Below are positions 1 through 5,454 of a DNA stretch of 11,642 nt, piece after piece. Source of the stretch: Tumebacillus_A lipolyticus (GTDB taxonomy: Bacteria > Bacillota > Bacilli > Tumebacillales > Tumebacillaceae); assembly GCF_042682745.1 (NCBI RefSeq), contig NZ_JBHUIO010000013.1, positions 1 through 11,642 on the forward strand, given 5' to 3'. The notes below the pieces were generated by a model that saw only the letters and a list, made by a program, of their open reading frames with translations, was not told the DNA's origin and did no database searches. The number at the start of each line of letters is the position of its first letter. Position 1 is the first letter of the stretch. The position numbers and the translations under genes are program-made.

Positions 1-94
1 TCAATAAAAGTTTGTATCTTGACTCGCATCTCTCTTCATAACACTCGTTTAGTTTTCAAGGATCAATGATTTTTGAAAAATCGCATCGGCGACA
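1..94 (-). promoter_or_regulatory. rRNA operon leader (upstream of an off-window 16S gene)
   Basis: On the minus strand this is the transcribed leader that follows promoter P2. It contains TGATCCTTGAAAACT (51-65), the boxA-like/processing segment typical of Bacillales rRNA leaders and spacers, followed by AAACGAG. The 16S gene itself would begin to the left of base 1 and is not in the window. Leader identity is inferred from this conserved segment together with the strong promoter immediately upstream. It could in principle precede 23S instead of 16S, but the two promoters favour the operon start. Confidence 0.7.
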
Positions 95-100
95 ATTGAT

Positions 101-129
101 AATATAGCATGGTAGAAAACAAAATGCAA
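101..129 (-). promoter_or_regulatory. rRNA operon promoter P2 (sigma-A type)
   Basis: The minus strand reads TTGCAT (-35, 124-129), a 17-nt spacer, and TATATT (-10, 101-106). Five nt later comes TTGTCGCCG (87-95), and the G of this element is the likely start nucleotide. The same 9-mer at the same distance occurs in P1 and in the rnpB promoter. The near-consensus boxes, the 17-nt spacer and the position just before a rRNA leader make this the main downstream rrn promoter. B. subtilis rrn promoters are known to start with GTP, which this start site would match. Confidence 0.8.
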
Positions 130-227
130 CAGCTAATTTTCGGAAGTTCATCGACAAGAATTTCAATGCCTACAGCAGTCAAAACTGAGGCGTGATCGCC
201 TTGCTTTGTCTCGCGGCGACAAGAAAC

Positions 228-256
228 AGCTTATCATCCGCAGAAGCGATTCACAA
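228..256 (-). promoter_or_regulatory. rRNA operon promoter P1 (sigma-A type)
   Basis: The minus strand reads TTGTGA (-35, 251-256), 17 nt, and TAAGCT (-10, 228-233). Five nt further on is TTGTCGCCGCGA (211-222). The architecture and initially transcribed sequence match the rnpB promoter at 3570-3598 closely. The -10 box is weaker than that of P2. Tandem P1/P2 promoters about 127 bp apart are the usual arrangement of rrn operons. Confidence 0.6.
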
Positions 257-302
257 CGAATCACGCCACAGCGTACGAAACAAAACTGGACTTCTACCTC
301 GA

Positions 303-410
303 TCAGCTGAGGCAAGCTTCCACGCCCTCTTTCGTTTGTTCCGTCTGCTGACCGAGGAACTGCTGCCGATACAAACTGGCGTAGATGTCACCGCGAGCGA
401 TATTGATTAA
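303..410 (-). pseudogene. C-terminal remnant, probably of an ABC exporter
   Basis: An open minus-strand frame ending in TGA (303-305) encodes about 35 residues, beginning around LINIARGDIYASLYRQQF and continuing with a Gln/Glu/Thr-rich tail to ACLS. The pattern Y-A-x-L-Y-x-x-Q-F is the usual extreme C-terminus of type IV (MsbA/LmrA-like) ABC exporters, where it follows the H-loop. No start codon, ribosome-binding site, Walker motif or signature is present, and the frame loses resemblance upstream of about 405. It therefore looks like the tail left by a deletion. It sits between the acyltransferase terminator and rRNA P1. The assignment rests on one short motif and is uncertain. Confidence 0.4.
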
Positions 411-460
411 TTTATAAAGTATAACCAACATCTAGCCCCCCAACTATCACCTCTCAAACA

Positions 461-494
461 AAAAGAGTCATGCCGCAATTTACAGGCATGACTC
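461..494 (-). terminator. Rho-independent terminator of the acyltransferase gene
   Basis: A perfect 10-bp stem (GAGTCATGCC at 465-474 with 485-494) and a 10-nt loop are followed on the minus strand by a T-rich run (complement of 455-464). It lies about 70 bp past the acyltransferase stop codon and separates that gene from the rRNA promoters. Confidence 0.85.
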
Positions 495-564
495 CCAAAG
501 ATTTATATTCAATTGCGGTCACTCTGGTCAAAACGATTCCAAGAGGTCGATCTTCCTCAATCAA

Positions 565-2538
565 TCAGCGAGATGACTTGATCGCATCCACCACGAGAGC
601 GGCGAATGCCTGCGCCCCTTGCGGCGTGAGATGGACGCCGTCCGCAGAGAAGTATCCATCCTTGCCTGCGCTCGCTTTGTGCCAATCGATCAGCTTGGTG
701 TTTGGATGTTCGGCGACAACTTCAGCTAAAGTCGAATTGACTGTCTCTTCCCACTTGCGAGGAACGCGAGTGTTCACCAACAAGATGTGGCGAGAACTTC
801 CGATCGAGCTCAAGATCGACTCCAGCGTTTTTTTCGGAAACATCCCGTTTGTTCCGAGCTCGATGATCACATAATCCCCCAGCTTGCCATCTGCTAACAG
901 CCGGTTTACCACATCCTGTGCTTCGGCCATCTGGCGGCCGATCTTGCCATCGATCACATGGCTGGGAAAAATGTCCTTCAGATACGGTTCAACGTCGAGA
1001 AGGATCGAATCGCCGATCGCCGTGATCTGCTCAGGCATCCGTTCTGCACCTTTTGCAGGATCGGTCTCCTCTTTTTTCTCCGGTTCAGCCGAGTTTCCAG
1101 GCGGCTTCGGATCGGCGGTACCCGTTCCTTTCACGGAATCTCCACCTCCACCCTCACTTTGACCGCTTTCCTTCTGTCCATCCTTCTTCTCGCCGGTTTC
1201 CTGCTTACCGTCCTCCTTTTGACCATCCTCCGCTTTTCCATCCTTGATTTGGCCATCATCCAGTTTCTGTTCGAGTTGCTCCACTTTGGTCGCTTGTGAA
1301 CTGGTGGCGCTCGAACCGGAAGTCATCGTAGTTTCTGGGAGCGATTGAAAGGCGCAAAAAATGAGCACGACGAGCACGACGCTTCCCCAAGCCACCCACT
1401 TGGTTCCCACCGCGCGCACACTGCGCCGCTTTTGCACACGCTTCCACATGTTCCCCAAGGCGCCGCGGCGAATCGGCTCCTCCAGATAGCGCCAGGAGAG
1501 CGCGGCTACCCCGATACTTGCTATCACCTGCAGCAAAGCTCGCAACGCGTGACCCTCACCAGCATCCACCGCCGGAGTGGTCAAGATGATGATCGGATAG
1601 TGCCACAGATAGATCCCATATGACCGCACCCCAATCCATCGAAGCGGCTTACAGCCCAGCCATTTGTTCAGCTTGCTTGCCGGGTGGACCAAAGTAGCGA
1701 CGACGACCAGCGTAGCCAGTGAGAGCAGCACAAACCCTCCCTGGTACAGAAACGCTCCGAACTCGTCCGTCTTCCAAATCATCAGCAGGACGACGAGAAG
1801 CCCTGCTCCCCCCAACAAATCTAAAATCCTTCTTGAACGCGTCGAAACATTCGATGTCAGTTTCCTGCTCGGCCACACCACCGCAAGCGCTGCGCCAAAC
1901 AGCAGACCAAAAGCTCTTGTATCTGTTCCATAGTAGACTCTGCTGGGATCGTTTCCTGGAACAAAAAGGATTGCCATCGCAAGCGCGGAAGCTGTTGCGC
2001 CGATCAGCATCAGACCTGCCAACCTACCTGGCCGCGGTACAAAGCGAAGTCCAAACAAGAGCAGCAGCGGCCACAGCAGATAGAACTGTTCCTCGACTGC
2101 TAGCGACCAGAAATGACCCAAAGGAGATGGAGGACCAAAACTTTCAAAATAGGAGACTTCGTGATAGATATTCCACCAATTGTTTACATAGAGTACAGAC
2201 ATCAACGCTTCTTCGTGCATAGAAGGCCGTGGTGTTGCGTCAAAGATTGCAACCCAAAGCATGATCGCGGCGAGCATGATCAACATCGCTGGCAGCAAGC
2301 GTCGAGCTCGCCGTAGCCAAAAGTCTTTTAGATCGAAACGCCCCGTTTCGTTCCACTGCGCGATCAGTATATCTGTGATGAGATAGCCAGACAGTACAAA
2401 AAATACACTCACACCCAAAAAGCCGCCCGGCGCCCAGCTCAGACCGAGGTGATAGGCGATCACAGCGAGCACCGCCAACGCCCGCAACCCGTCCAGCCCG
2501 GCCATGTAACGCCCGCTTCCTTGAACAGGTTTAGGCAT
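565..2538 (-). CDS. OatA-like membrane acyltransferase with C-terminal SGNH domain
   Basis: This 657-residue protein is predicted to acetylate a cell-wall or surface polymer outside the membrane. Residues 10-355 form a multi-pass acyltransferase-3 domain: GLDGLRALAVLAVIAYH with His30 near the N-terminus, FFVLSGYLIT at 46-55, and SLAVEEQFYLLWP at 145-157. A further membrane segment lies near 381-397. Then comes a hydrophilic linker (about 400-500) with seven charged pentapeptide repeats. Residues 505-655 form an SGNH/GDSL-type esterase or transferase domain: GDS with Ser511, the block GTNG at 562-565, and DGVH with Asp633 and His636 as the expected triad. Size and order match OatA-type peptidoglycan O-acetyltransferases, but the substrate cannot be told from sequence; other polysaccharide acyltransferases share this plan. 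The ATG follows AGGAGG at good spacing. The gene is followed by a strong terminator. Confidence 0.88.
   Translation of the reverse strand: MPKPVQGSGRYMAGLDGLRALAVLAVIAYHLGLSWAPGGFLGVSVFFVLSGYLITDILIAQWNETGRFDLKDFWLRRARRLLPAMLIMLAAIMLWVAIFDATPRPSMHEEALMSVLYVNNWWNIYHEVSYFESFGPPSPLGHFWSLAVEEQFYLLWPLLLLFGLRFVPRPGRLAGLMLIGATASALAMAILFVPGNDPSRVYYGTDTRAFGLLFGAALAVVWPSRKLTSNVSTRSRRILDLLGGAGLLVVLLMIWKTDEFGAFLYQGGFVLLSLATLVVVATLVHPASKLNKWLGCKPLRWIGVRSYGIYLWHYPIIILTTPAVDAGEGHALRALLQVIASIGVAALSWRYLEEPIRRGALGNMWKRVQKRRSVRAVGTKWVAWGSVVLVVLIFCAFQSLPETTMTSGSSATSSQATKVEQLEQKLDDGQIKDGKAEDGQKEDGKQETGEKKDGQKESGQSEGGGGDSVKGTGTADPKPPGNSAEPEKKEETDPAKGAERMPEQITAIGDSILLDVEPYLKDIFPSHVIDGKIGRQMAEAQDVVNRLLADGKLGDYVIIELGTNGMFPKKTLESILSSIGSSRHILLVNTRVPRKWEETVNSTLAEVVAEHPNTKLIDWHKASAGKDGYFSADGVHLTPQGAQAFAALVVDAIKSSR
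1153..1257 (-). repeat. 15-nt tandem repeat encoding pentapeptide linker
   Basis: Inside the acyltransferase gene, residues 428-462 read as seven pentapeptides of the form D/T/S-G-x-x-x: DGQIK, DGKAE, DGQKE, DGKQE, TGEKK, DGQKE, SGQSE, followed by four Gly. The DNA repeats every 15 nt, with variants. It forms a highly charged, flexible spacer between the membrane domain and the SGNH domain, and its copy number could vary between strains. Confidence 0.8.
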
Positions 2539-2650
2539 GATTGAGACCTCCTCTGCGCATCGCTTTCTCTAGGTGCAATCTTGATTCCATTTCGATTCTG
2601 CTCCGATGTTCCATTGATCGAATTTGTACTGTATGTAGGGTGCGAACCAT
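2531..2650 (-). CDS. Possible 39-residue leader ORF overlapping the acyltransferase start
   Basis: An ATG at 2648-2650 opens a 39-codon frame whose TAA (2531-2533) lies just inside the acyltransferase gene, giving an 8-nt overlap (ATGCCTAA). The product is basic and ends in LHLEKAMRRGGLNHA. A purine-rich stretch (AGAAGGGAAAGAGA) lies upstream as a mediocre ribosome-binding site. The overlap would allow translational coupling to the acyltransferase. The acyltransferase has its own better AGGAGG within this ORF, so it does not need coupling. No family is recognised, and a chance ORF is quite possible. Confidence 0.3.
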   Translation of the reverse strand: MVRTLHTVQIRSMEHRSRIEMESRLHLEKAMRRGGLNHA

Positions 2651-2734
2651 GCTATCTCTTTCCCTTCTGAAAAAGTGAGAACCGAACGATGTTACGGTCT
2701 ATGTTGATTCTATCTGGAATGCTCAGGAAAAGCG

Positions 2735-2896
2735 TTACAATATGTTTACGATTCGCACTGTAAATAATGGAAATCGCTCCCTGATCCACTTTTCGATCTC
2801 AGTCTGTATATATGATGCTGACACTTCACCTAGTCGCACCATGACGATTCTTCTGACTTCGTGACGCTCGTCCTCGATTTTGATCGCTTTTTCCAA
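2735..2896 (-). CDS. Possible small hypothetical protein (53 residues)
   Basis: A minus-strand frame can start at TTG 2894-2896, ten nt after GGAG, and runs to TAA at 2735-2737. The product is charged in its first half and ends with IRERFPLFTVRIVNIL. An upstream in-frame ATG at 2945-2947 is unlikely because it lies inside a terminator hairpin. Against expression, no promoter is seen between that terminator and the ORF, and the candidate TTG sits beside the loop of an 8-bp hairpin (2882-2902). No family is recognised. It may be a remnant or a chance ORF. Confidence 0.25.
   Translation of the reverse strand: MEKAIKIEDERHEVRRIVMVRLGEVSASYIQTEIEKWIRERFPLFTVRIVNIL
2737..2764 (-). promoter_or_regulatory. 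Candidate promoter for the acyltransferase gene
   Basis: The minus strand reads TTTACA (2759-2764), a 16-nt spacer, and TATTGT (2737-2742). A start near 2730 would give a leader of about 190 nt before the acyltransferase ATG, including the 39-codon ORF. It is the best sigma-A-like match between the upstream terminator and the gene, but neither box is perfect. Confidence 0.4.
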
Positions 2897-2918
2897 GCGA
2901 TCCGGACTCCGATGAGAC

Positions 2919-2955
2919 AAAAAGAGGTGCATGCTCGCGGCATGCACCTCTTTTT
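2919..2955 (-). terminator. Strong bidirectional terminator after the rnpB-tRNA unit
   Basis: An 11-bp GC-rich stem (GAGGTGCATGC at 2924-2934 with 2940-2950) and a 5-nt loop are flanked by A5 on the left and T5 on the right, so it can terminate in either direction. It lies about 65 nt past the tRNA 3' end, so its evident role is to end the rnpB-tRNA-Thr transcript. Confidence 0.9.
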
Positions 2956-3021
2956 GCTTACGAAAATCCCATGTTGTACCAGAACCCGTGAACGGATGTC
3001 GATGATCACTCCATGAGCAGA

Positions 3022-3097
3022 TGGTGCCGATGACAGGAGTCGAACCTGCTACCTATCGATTACGAATCGATTGCTCTACCAACTGAGCTACATCGGC
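3022..3097 (-). tRNA. tRNA-Thr (anticodon CGU)
   Basis: This is a complete 76-nt cloverleaf on the minus strand. The acceptor GCCGATG pairs with CATCGGC, the D stem is GCTC/GAGC, and the anticodon stem ATCGA/TCGAT surrounds the loop TTCGTAA, giving anticodon CGT, which reads ACG threonine codons. The T arm is GCAGG-TTCGACT-CCTGT. The discriminator is A, and CCA is encoded (3022-3024). It starts about 20 nt after the rnpB 3' end with no room for a separate promoter, so it is very likely cut from the rnpB transcript. Confidence 0.96.
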
Positions 3098-3116
3098 AAA
3101 CGCATTGAAACGAGCA

Positions 3117-3528
3117 AAGCAGAGACTGTTGTAAGCCACGTTCTGTTCCTCCGTGCTTCAAACGGCTGATGAAGCCTCGCACTATGAGTGGCAACCATTT
3201 GACTATCGACTTGATGTCGATCCGCTCTTAGGTTCATTTCCCGCCGAGCAGTTCCCCGACCAAAGTTTGGGTTTCTCGCAGATGGGGTTTACCAACGTTC
3301 CACTCTTCTCGTTTCCGAGAAGCTTCGTCACTGTGGCACTTTCAGGAGTACTCGCACATATTTGCATCGAGCAAACGTAGCGCATTTCCTCCGCCGTCAG
3401 CCTGTACAGGCTGCCCTGCCTTATGTCTTGGGCAGGCATCCGAACTCCAAGCATCTCAGCTTGGGCGAGCGTGGACTTTCCTCACCACATCAAAAGATGT
3501 AGCGCGATCACCGCACATATCTCTGCAT
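3117..3528 (-). ncRNA. rnpB: RNase P RNA (class B, Bacillus type)
   Basis: This is the catalytic RNA of RNase P, which removes 5' leaders from pre-tRNAs. The minus strand contains the conserved blocks in order: GAGGAAAGTCCACGCTC (3467-3483), GGCAGGGCAGCC followed by GCTGACGGC, GAAAGTGCCACAGTGACGAAG-type core (about 3323-3343), GGTAAACCCC (3284-3293), GAGAAACCCAAA, and near the 3' end GAACAGAACGTGGCTTAC (3131-3148). The termini GCAGAGA and TCTCTGC pair as helix P1 (3520-3526 with 3119-3125). The length, about 410 nt, and the core match the B. subtilis type. The exact ends are estimated from P1. The promoter lies about 40 nt upstream, and tRNA-Thr follows immediately. Confidence 0.96.
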
Positions 3529-3564
3529 TCTTTCGTTTTCAAAGACGCCTCATCGCGGCGACAA
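3526..3564 (-). promoter_or_regulatory. rRNA-like leader of rnpB with boxA-like element
   Basis: Between the promoter and the mature RNA the transcript would begin GTCGCCGCGATGAGGCGTC and continue TCTTTGAAAACGAAAG. The first part can fold as a short hairpin (GTCGCC against GGCGTC with one mismatch). The second resembles rRNA boxA/leader sequence, as in CCTTGAAAACT at 51-65. This leader is presumably removed during 5' maturation of the RNase P RNA. The antitermination role is inferred only from likeness. Confidence 0.5.
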
Positions 3565-3569
3565 GTGTT

Positions 3570-3598
3570 ATCTTATCACGTTCGACCTTCCCGCACAA
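3570..3598 (-). promoter_or_regulatory. rnpB promoter (sigma-A type, rRNA-like)
   Basis: The minus strand reads TTGTGC (-35, 3593-3598), a 17-nt spacer, and TAAGAT (-10, 3570-3575). Five nt further on is TTGTCGCCGCGA (3553-3564). Spacing and initially transcribed sequence are shared with rRNA P1 and P2 at the left edge of the window. Confidence 0.75.
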
Positions 3599-3741
3599 TT
3601 CCAGCTCAGGAACAATTCAAAACAAATTCAGGCATTGTCGTGCGAACCAAACTCCTCACGAGCTCTCACTCCGATTTTCGCCCCTTTTTCGCCATCGTTT
3701 CCTTACTAAATGGACACCCATTTTCTAGGCTTCTCGTTCAA

Positions 3742-3772
3742 AACAAACAAGCCCGATTGTTTTCGATCGGGC
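3742..3772 (-). terminator. Rho-independent terminator, probably of the response-regulator transcript
   Basis: GCCCGAT (3751-3757) pairs with ATCGGGC (3766-3772) around an 8-nt loop and is followed on the minus strand by TTGTTTGTTTTG. It is the first good terminator downstream of the response regulator, about 300 nt past its stop codon. It would leave a long 3' untranslated region. Confidence 0.6.
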
Positions 3773-4077
3773 CTTCGTATAAATCGCTCATATATAGTTG
3801 TACCGCCCAGCGCTGAAGTGTGTCCGCTCAGTTTTGAGGAGCTCCTTTATCGTCCGCTCTACAATATGAGATCGGCAATCAGGACATACTGATAGCGATG
3901 CCTTTCATCCGCGAAATGCGCAGGTGCATCGCTCGCCAGCTTTACGCGCTCCTCGCTGCGAGAAGTCCTATTTCACACTCAGATTTCACGTTCGGAGCAG
4001 AGATTGGGGCCGAATTTTCCAAAAGGAACATGACCTGTTGCTGCAGCTTGTGCGATCGAACGCTCAGGATCTGACGC
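3773..4077. other. Gap with no convincing gene downstream of the response regulator
   Basis: About 300 bases separate the response-regulator stop codon and its likely terminator. The only notable ORF is a minus-strand frame of 47 codons (3942-4085) whose ATG overlaps the response-regulator stop by 8 nt. It has no clear ribosome-binding site or family. A second frame around 3785-3890 reads VCPDCRSHIVERTIKELLKT, which looks protein-like with a CxxC but has a stop upstream. Together these suggest decayed coding sequence, without proof. No RNA family is recognised. Confidence 0.4.
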
Positions 4078-5229
4078 TCACTCATCACTGGTCGCCATCT
4101 TCTCTTTCCATTCCTGAAACCAAGTGACGATCGTAGCTGGCATTTCCACGCCGAGCTCCTCCGTATAGAGTGTTGACAATCTAACGTAGGCCTTGTTTAA
4201 TTTCTCGCTCTGACCGGAAAGATCGTACAGCCGCAATAGCACCAGACCATCTTCCACATCGTACGGATCGACATGCTGGATGCGCTCATAGAGATCGATC
4301 GCGACCGCCTGCATGCTTTCTACCGCCGCATATTTACCCGCCAGTTCACGTGCGTGGTGCAGCCAGATCCTCCGCAGACGCTCCCGCTCATTTTCTGCCC
4401 AAACGTACCCATGATCTTGCAAATAATCGCCTTCATATAGCGCCAAAATCTGATCGAGCTCGCGATGATCGGTCTGAGAGCTGCTCTCAATCCTTTCGAT
4501 CGCTCTCTCCCATTCCTCCGTATCGACCAGCACAAGACTCGCATCCAAGACATACCCTTCCTGAATGCTCGAATTGCGGATCGTCACATCGATCCCCATC
4601 TTGTTCAGACATTGGCGAATTTGATAAATCGCCGTGTAGAGCTGAGTGATCGCCTTCTTCTCATCGAGCTCTGGCCACAGCAGCTCCATCAGCGTTCCTT
4701 TGCGCACAACTTTGCCGCGGTGGTGAAGTAGGAAAGCGAACAGTTCCTGCGCCTTTGCCGTTCGCCATTTCGGCACTTCTGGCGCCATGCCAATCCGCTT
4801 AAATCGAATCGACTGAAAGCAGTGAATGCTGGTCATGCCATCTGCGGGAGACTCTTTGGGGACATGTGTCACCGCTCGCCGCAACAGCCGCGTCACAGTC
4901 TTCTCCAAACGAGCCTGTTGCAAAGGCTTTAGCAAATAATCGACCGCATTCAGATCGAAAGCTTTCAACGCATATTTGTCATACCCCGTGATGAACACAA
5001 TATCGGCGTCGGGACAGATCTCCTGCAACATCTCCGCCGCTTGAAAACCTGAGATCTCTGGCATATGAATATCGAGGAACACCACATCCGGCTGTAATGC
5101 GGCCGCTTGGTCGATCGCTTGCCCTGGATCTTGAAACGCGCCGACAACTGTCAGTTCCCTATATCCCTCAAGCATTCGCTGAATTTGCATCAGCGCCAGC
5201 CCTTCATCGTCCAGCAACATCACTCTCAT
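4078..5229 (-). CDS. Response regulator with REC and SARP-type (winged helix + BTAD) domains
   Basis: This is a cytoplasmic two-component regulator of 383 residues, counted from the ATG at 5227-5229. Residues 1-115 are a receiver domain with acidic pocket Asp7/Asp8, phosphoacceptor Asp53 (DVVFLDIHMP), Thr81 and Lys101 (LLKPL). About 155-230 is a winged-helix DNA-binding region (AKAQELFAFLLHHRGKVV and following). About 235-380 is a bacterial transcriptional activator (BTAD/TPR-like) region. REC-SARP proteins bind short direct repeats near -35 boxes. I chose the ATG at 5229 because AGAGAGG lies 8 nt upstream; a GTG at 5238 and an ATG at 5235 are in frame but too close to that site. No histidine kinase is in the window, so its partner is elsewhere. 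It is divergent from the sortase-adhesin operon, its most likely local target. Confidence 0.9.
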   Translation of the reverse strand: MRVMLLDDEGLALMQIQRMLEGYRELTVVGAFQDPGQAIDQAAALQPDVVFLDIHMPEISGFQAAEMLQEICPDADIVFITGYDKYALKAFDLNAVDYLLKPLQQARLEKTVTRLLRRAVTHVPKESPADGMTSIHCFQSIRFKRIGMAPEVPKWRTAKAQELFAFLLHHRGKVVRKGTLMELLWPELDEKKAITQLYTAIYQIRQCLNKMGIDVTIRNSSIQEGYVLDASLVLVDTEEWERAIERIESSSQTDHRELDQILALYEGDYLQDHGYVWAENERERLRRIWLHHARELAGKYAAVESMQAVAIDLYERIQHVDPYDVEDGLVLLRLYDLSGQSEKLNKAYVRLSTLYTEELGVEMPATIVTWFQEWKEKMATSDE

Positions 5230-5323
5230 CTTCATCACCTCTCTAGGCGTGTCGCCCCTTCCTCCTCGATCCCCCGATCTTGGAAAACCATTACCTTATC
5301 TTTCACATCGGCAGTTCACCTAG

Positions 5324-5352
5324 ACAATATTAACTTAATTTGAGGCGAGCAA
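5324..5352 (-). promoter_or_regulatory. Candidate promoter of the response-regulator gene
   Basis: The minus strand reads TTGCTC (5347-5352), 17 nt, and TATTGT (5324-5329). The start would fall about 90 nt before the ATG at 5229. It is the best match in the intergenic region. It would run back to back with the sortase promoter, leaving the two -35 regions about 20 bp apart. Confidence 0.4.
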
Positions 5353-5371
5353 CTAGCCTTTCGAAGCAGAA

Positions 5372-5405
5372 TGTTCAAATTTTGTACAGTTGAGTCTCGT
5401 ATAAT
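5372..5405 (+). promoter_or_regulatory. Candidate promoter and operator of the sortase-adhesin operon
   Basis: A perfect TATAAT (5400-5405) lies 50 nt upstream of the sortase TTG start, but the sequence 17 nt upstream of it (AAATTT) is a poor -35 box, as expected for an activator-dependent promoter. The 7-mers TGTTCAA (5372-5378) and TGTACAG (5383-5389) are separated by 4 nt and end 10 bp before the -10. This is the geometry of known SARP binding sites. The promoter call is reasonable; the operator is speculative. Confidence 0.45.
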
Positions 5406-5454
5406 TGTCTCGATAGAAAAAAAGCACAGATGGAGAAAGAAAGGAGGTAAACCC

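Noticed and set aside
192..410. Plus-strand ORF of 72 codons
   Set aside because: It overlaps rRNA promoter P1 and the antisense ABC exporter remnant, and has no ribosome-binding site or recognisable product.
711..719. Another CGGCGACAA (TTGTCGCCG on the minus strand)
   Set aside because: It lies in the acyltransferase coding sequence (Val-Val-Ala-Glu) with no -10 box 5 nt upstream, so it is a chance occurrence of the 9-mer.
470..1933. Several plus-strand ORFs of 64-134 codons across this stretch
   Set aside because: They lie antisense to the acyltransferase gene, which has clear conserved domains. They have no ribosome-binding sites and low-complexity products, as expected of shadow frames.
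2882..2902. 8-bp hairpin (GATCGCTT/AAGCGATC) as a second terminator
   Set aside because: There is no T run on either strand after the stem. It may only affect the doubtful small ORF beside it.
3153..3454. Overlapping ORFs on both strands (75 and 83 codons)
   Set aside because: The whole stretch is RNase P RNA with its conserved core, so the frames are accidental.
5371..5454. Upstream ATG extension of the sortase (28 extra residues)
   Set aside because: It has no ribosome-binding site and contains the TATAAT promoter box. The TTG at 5455 has GGAGG at ideal spacing.
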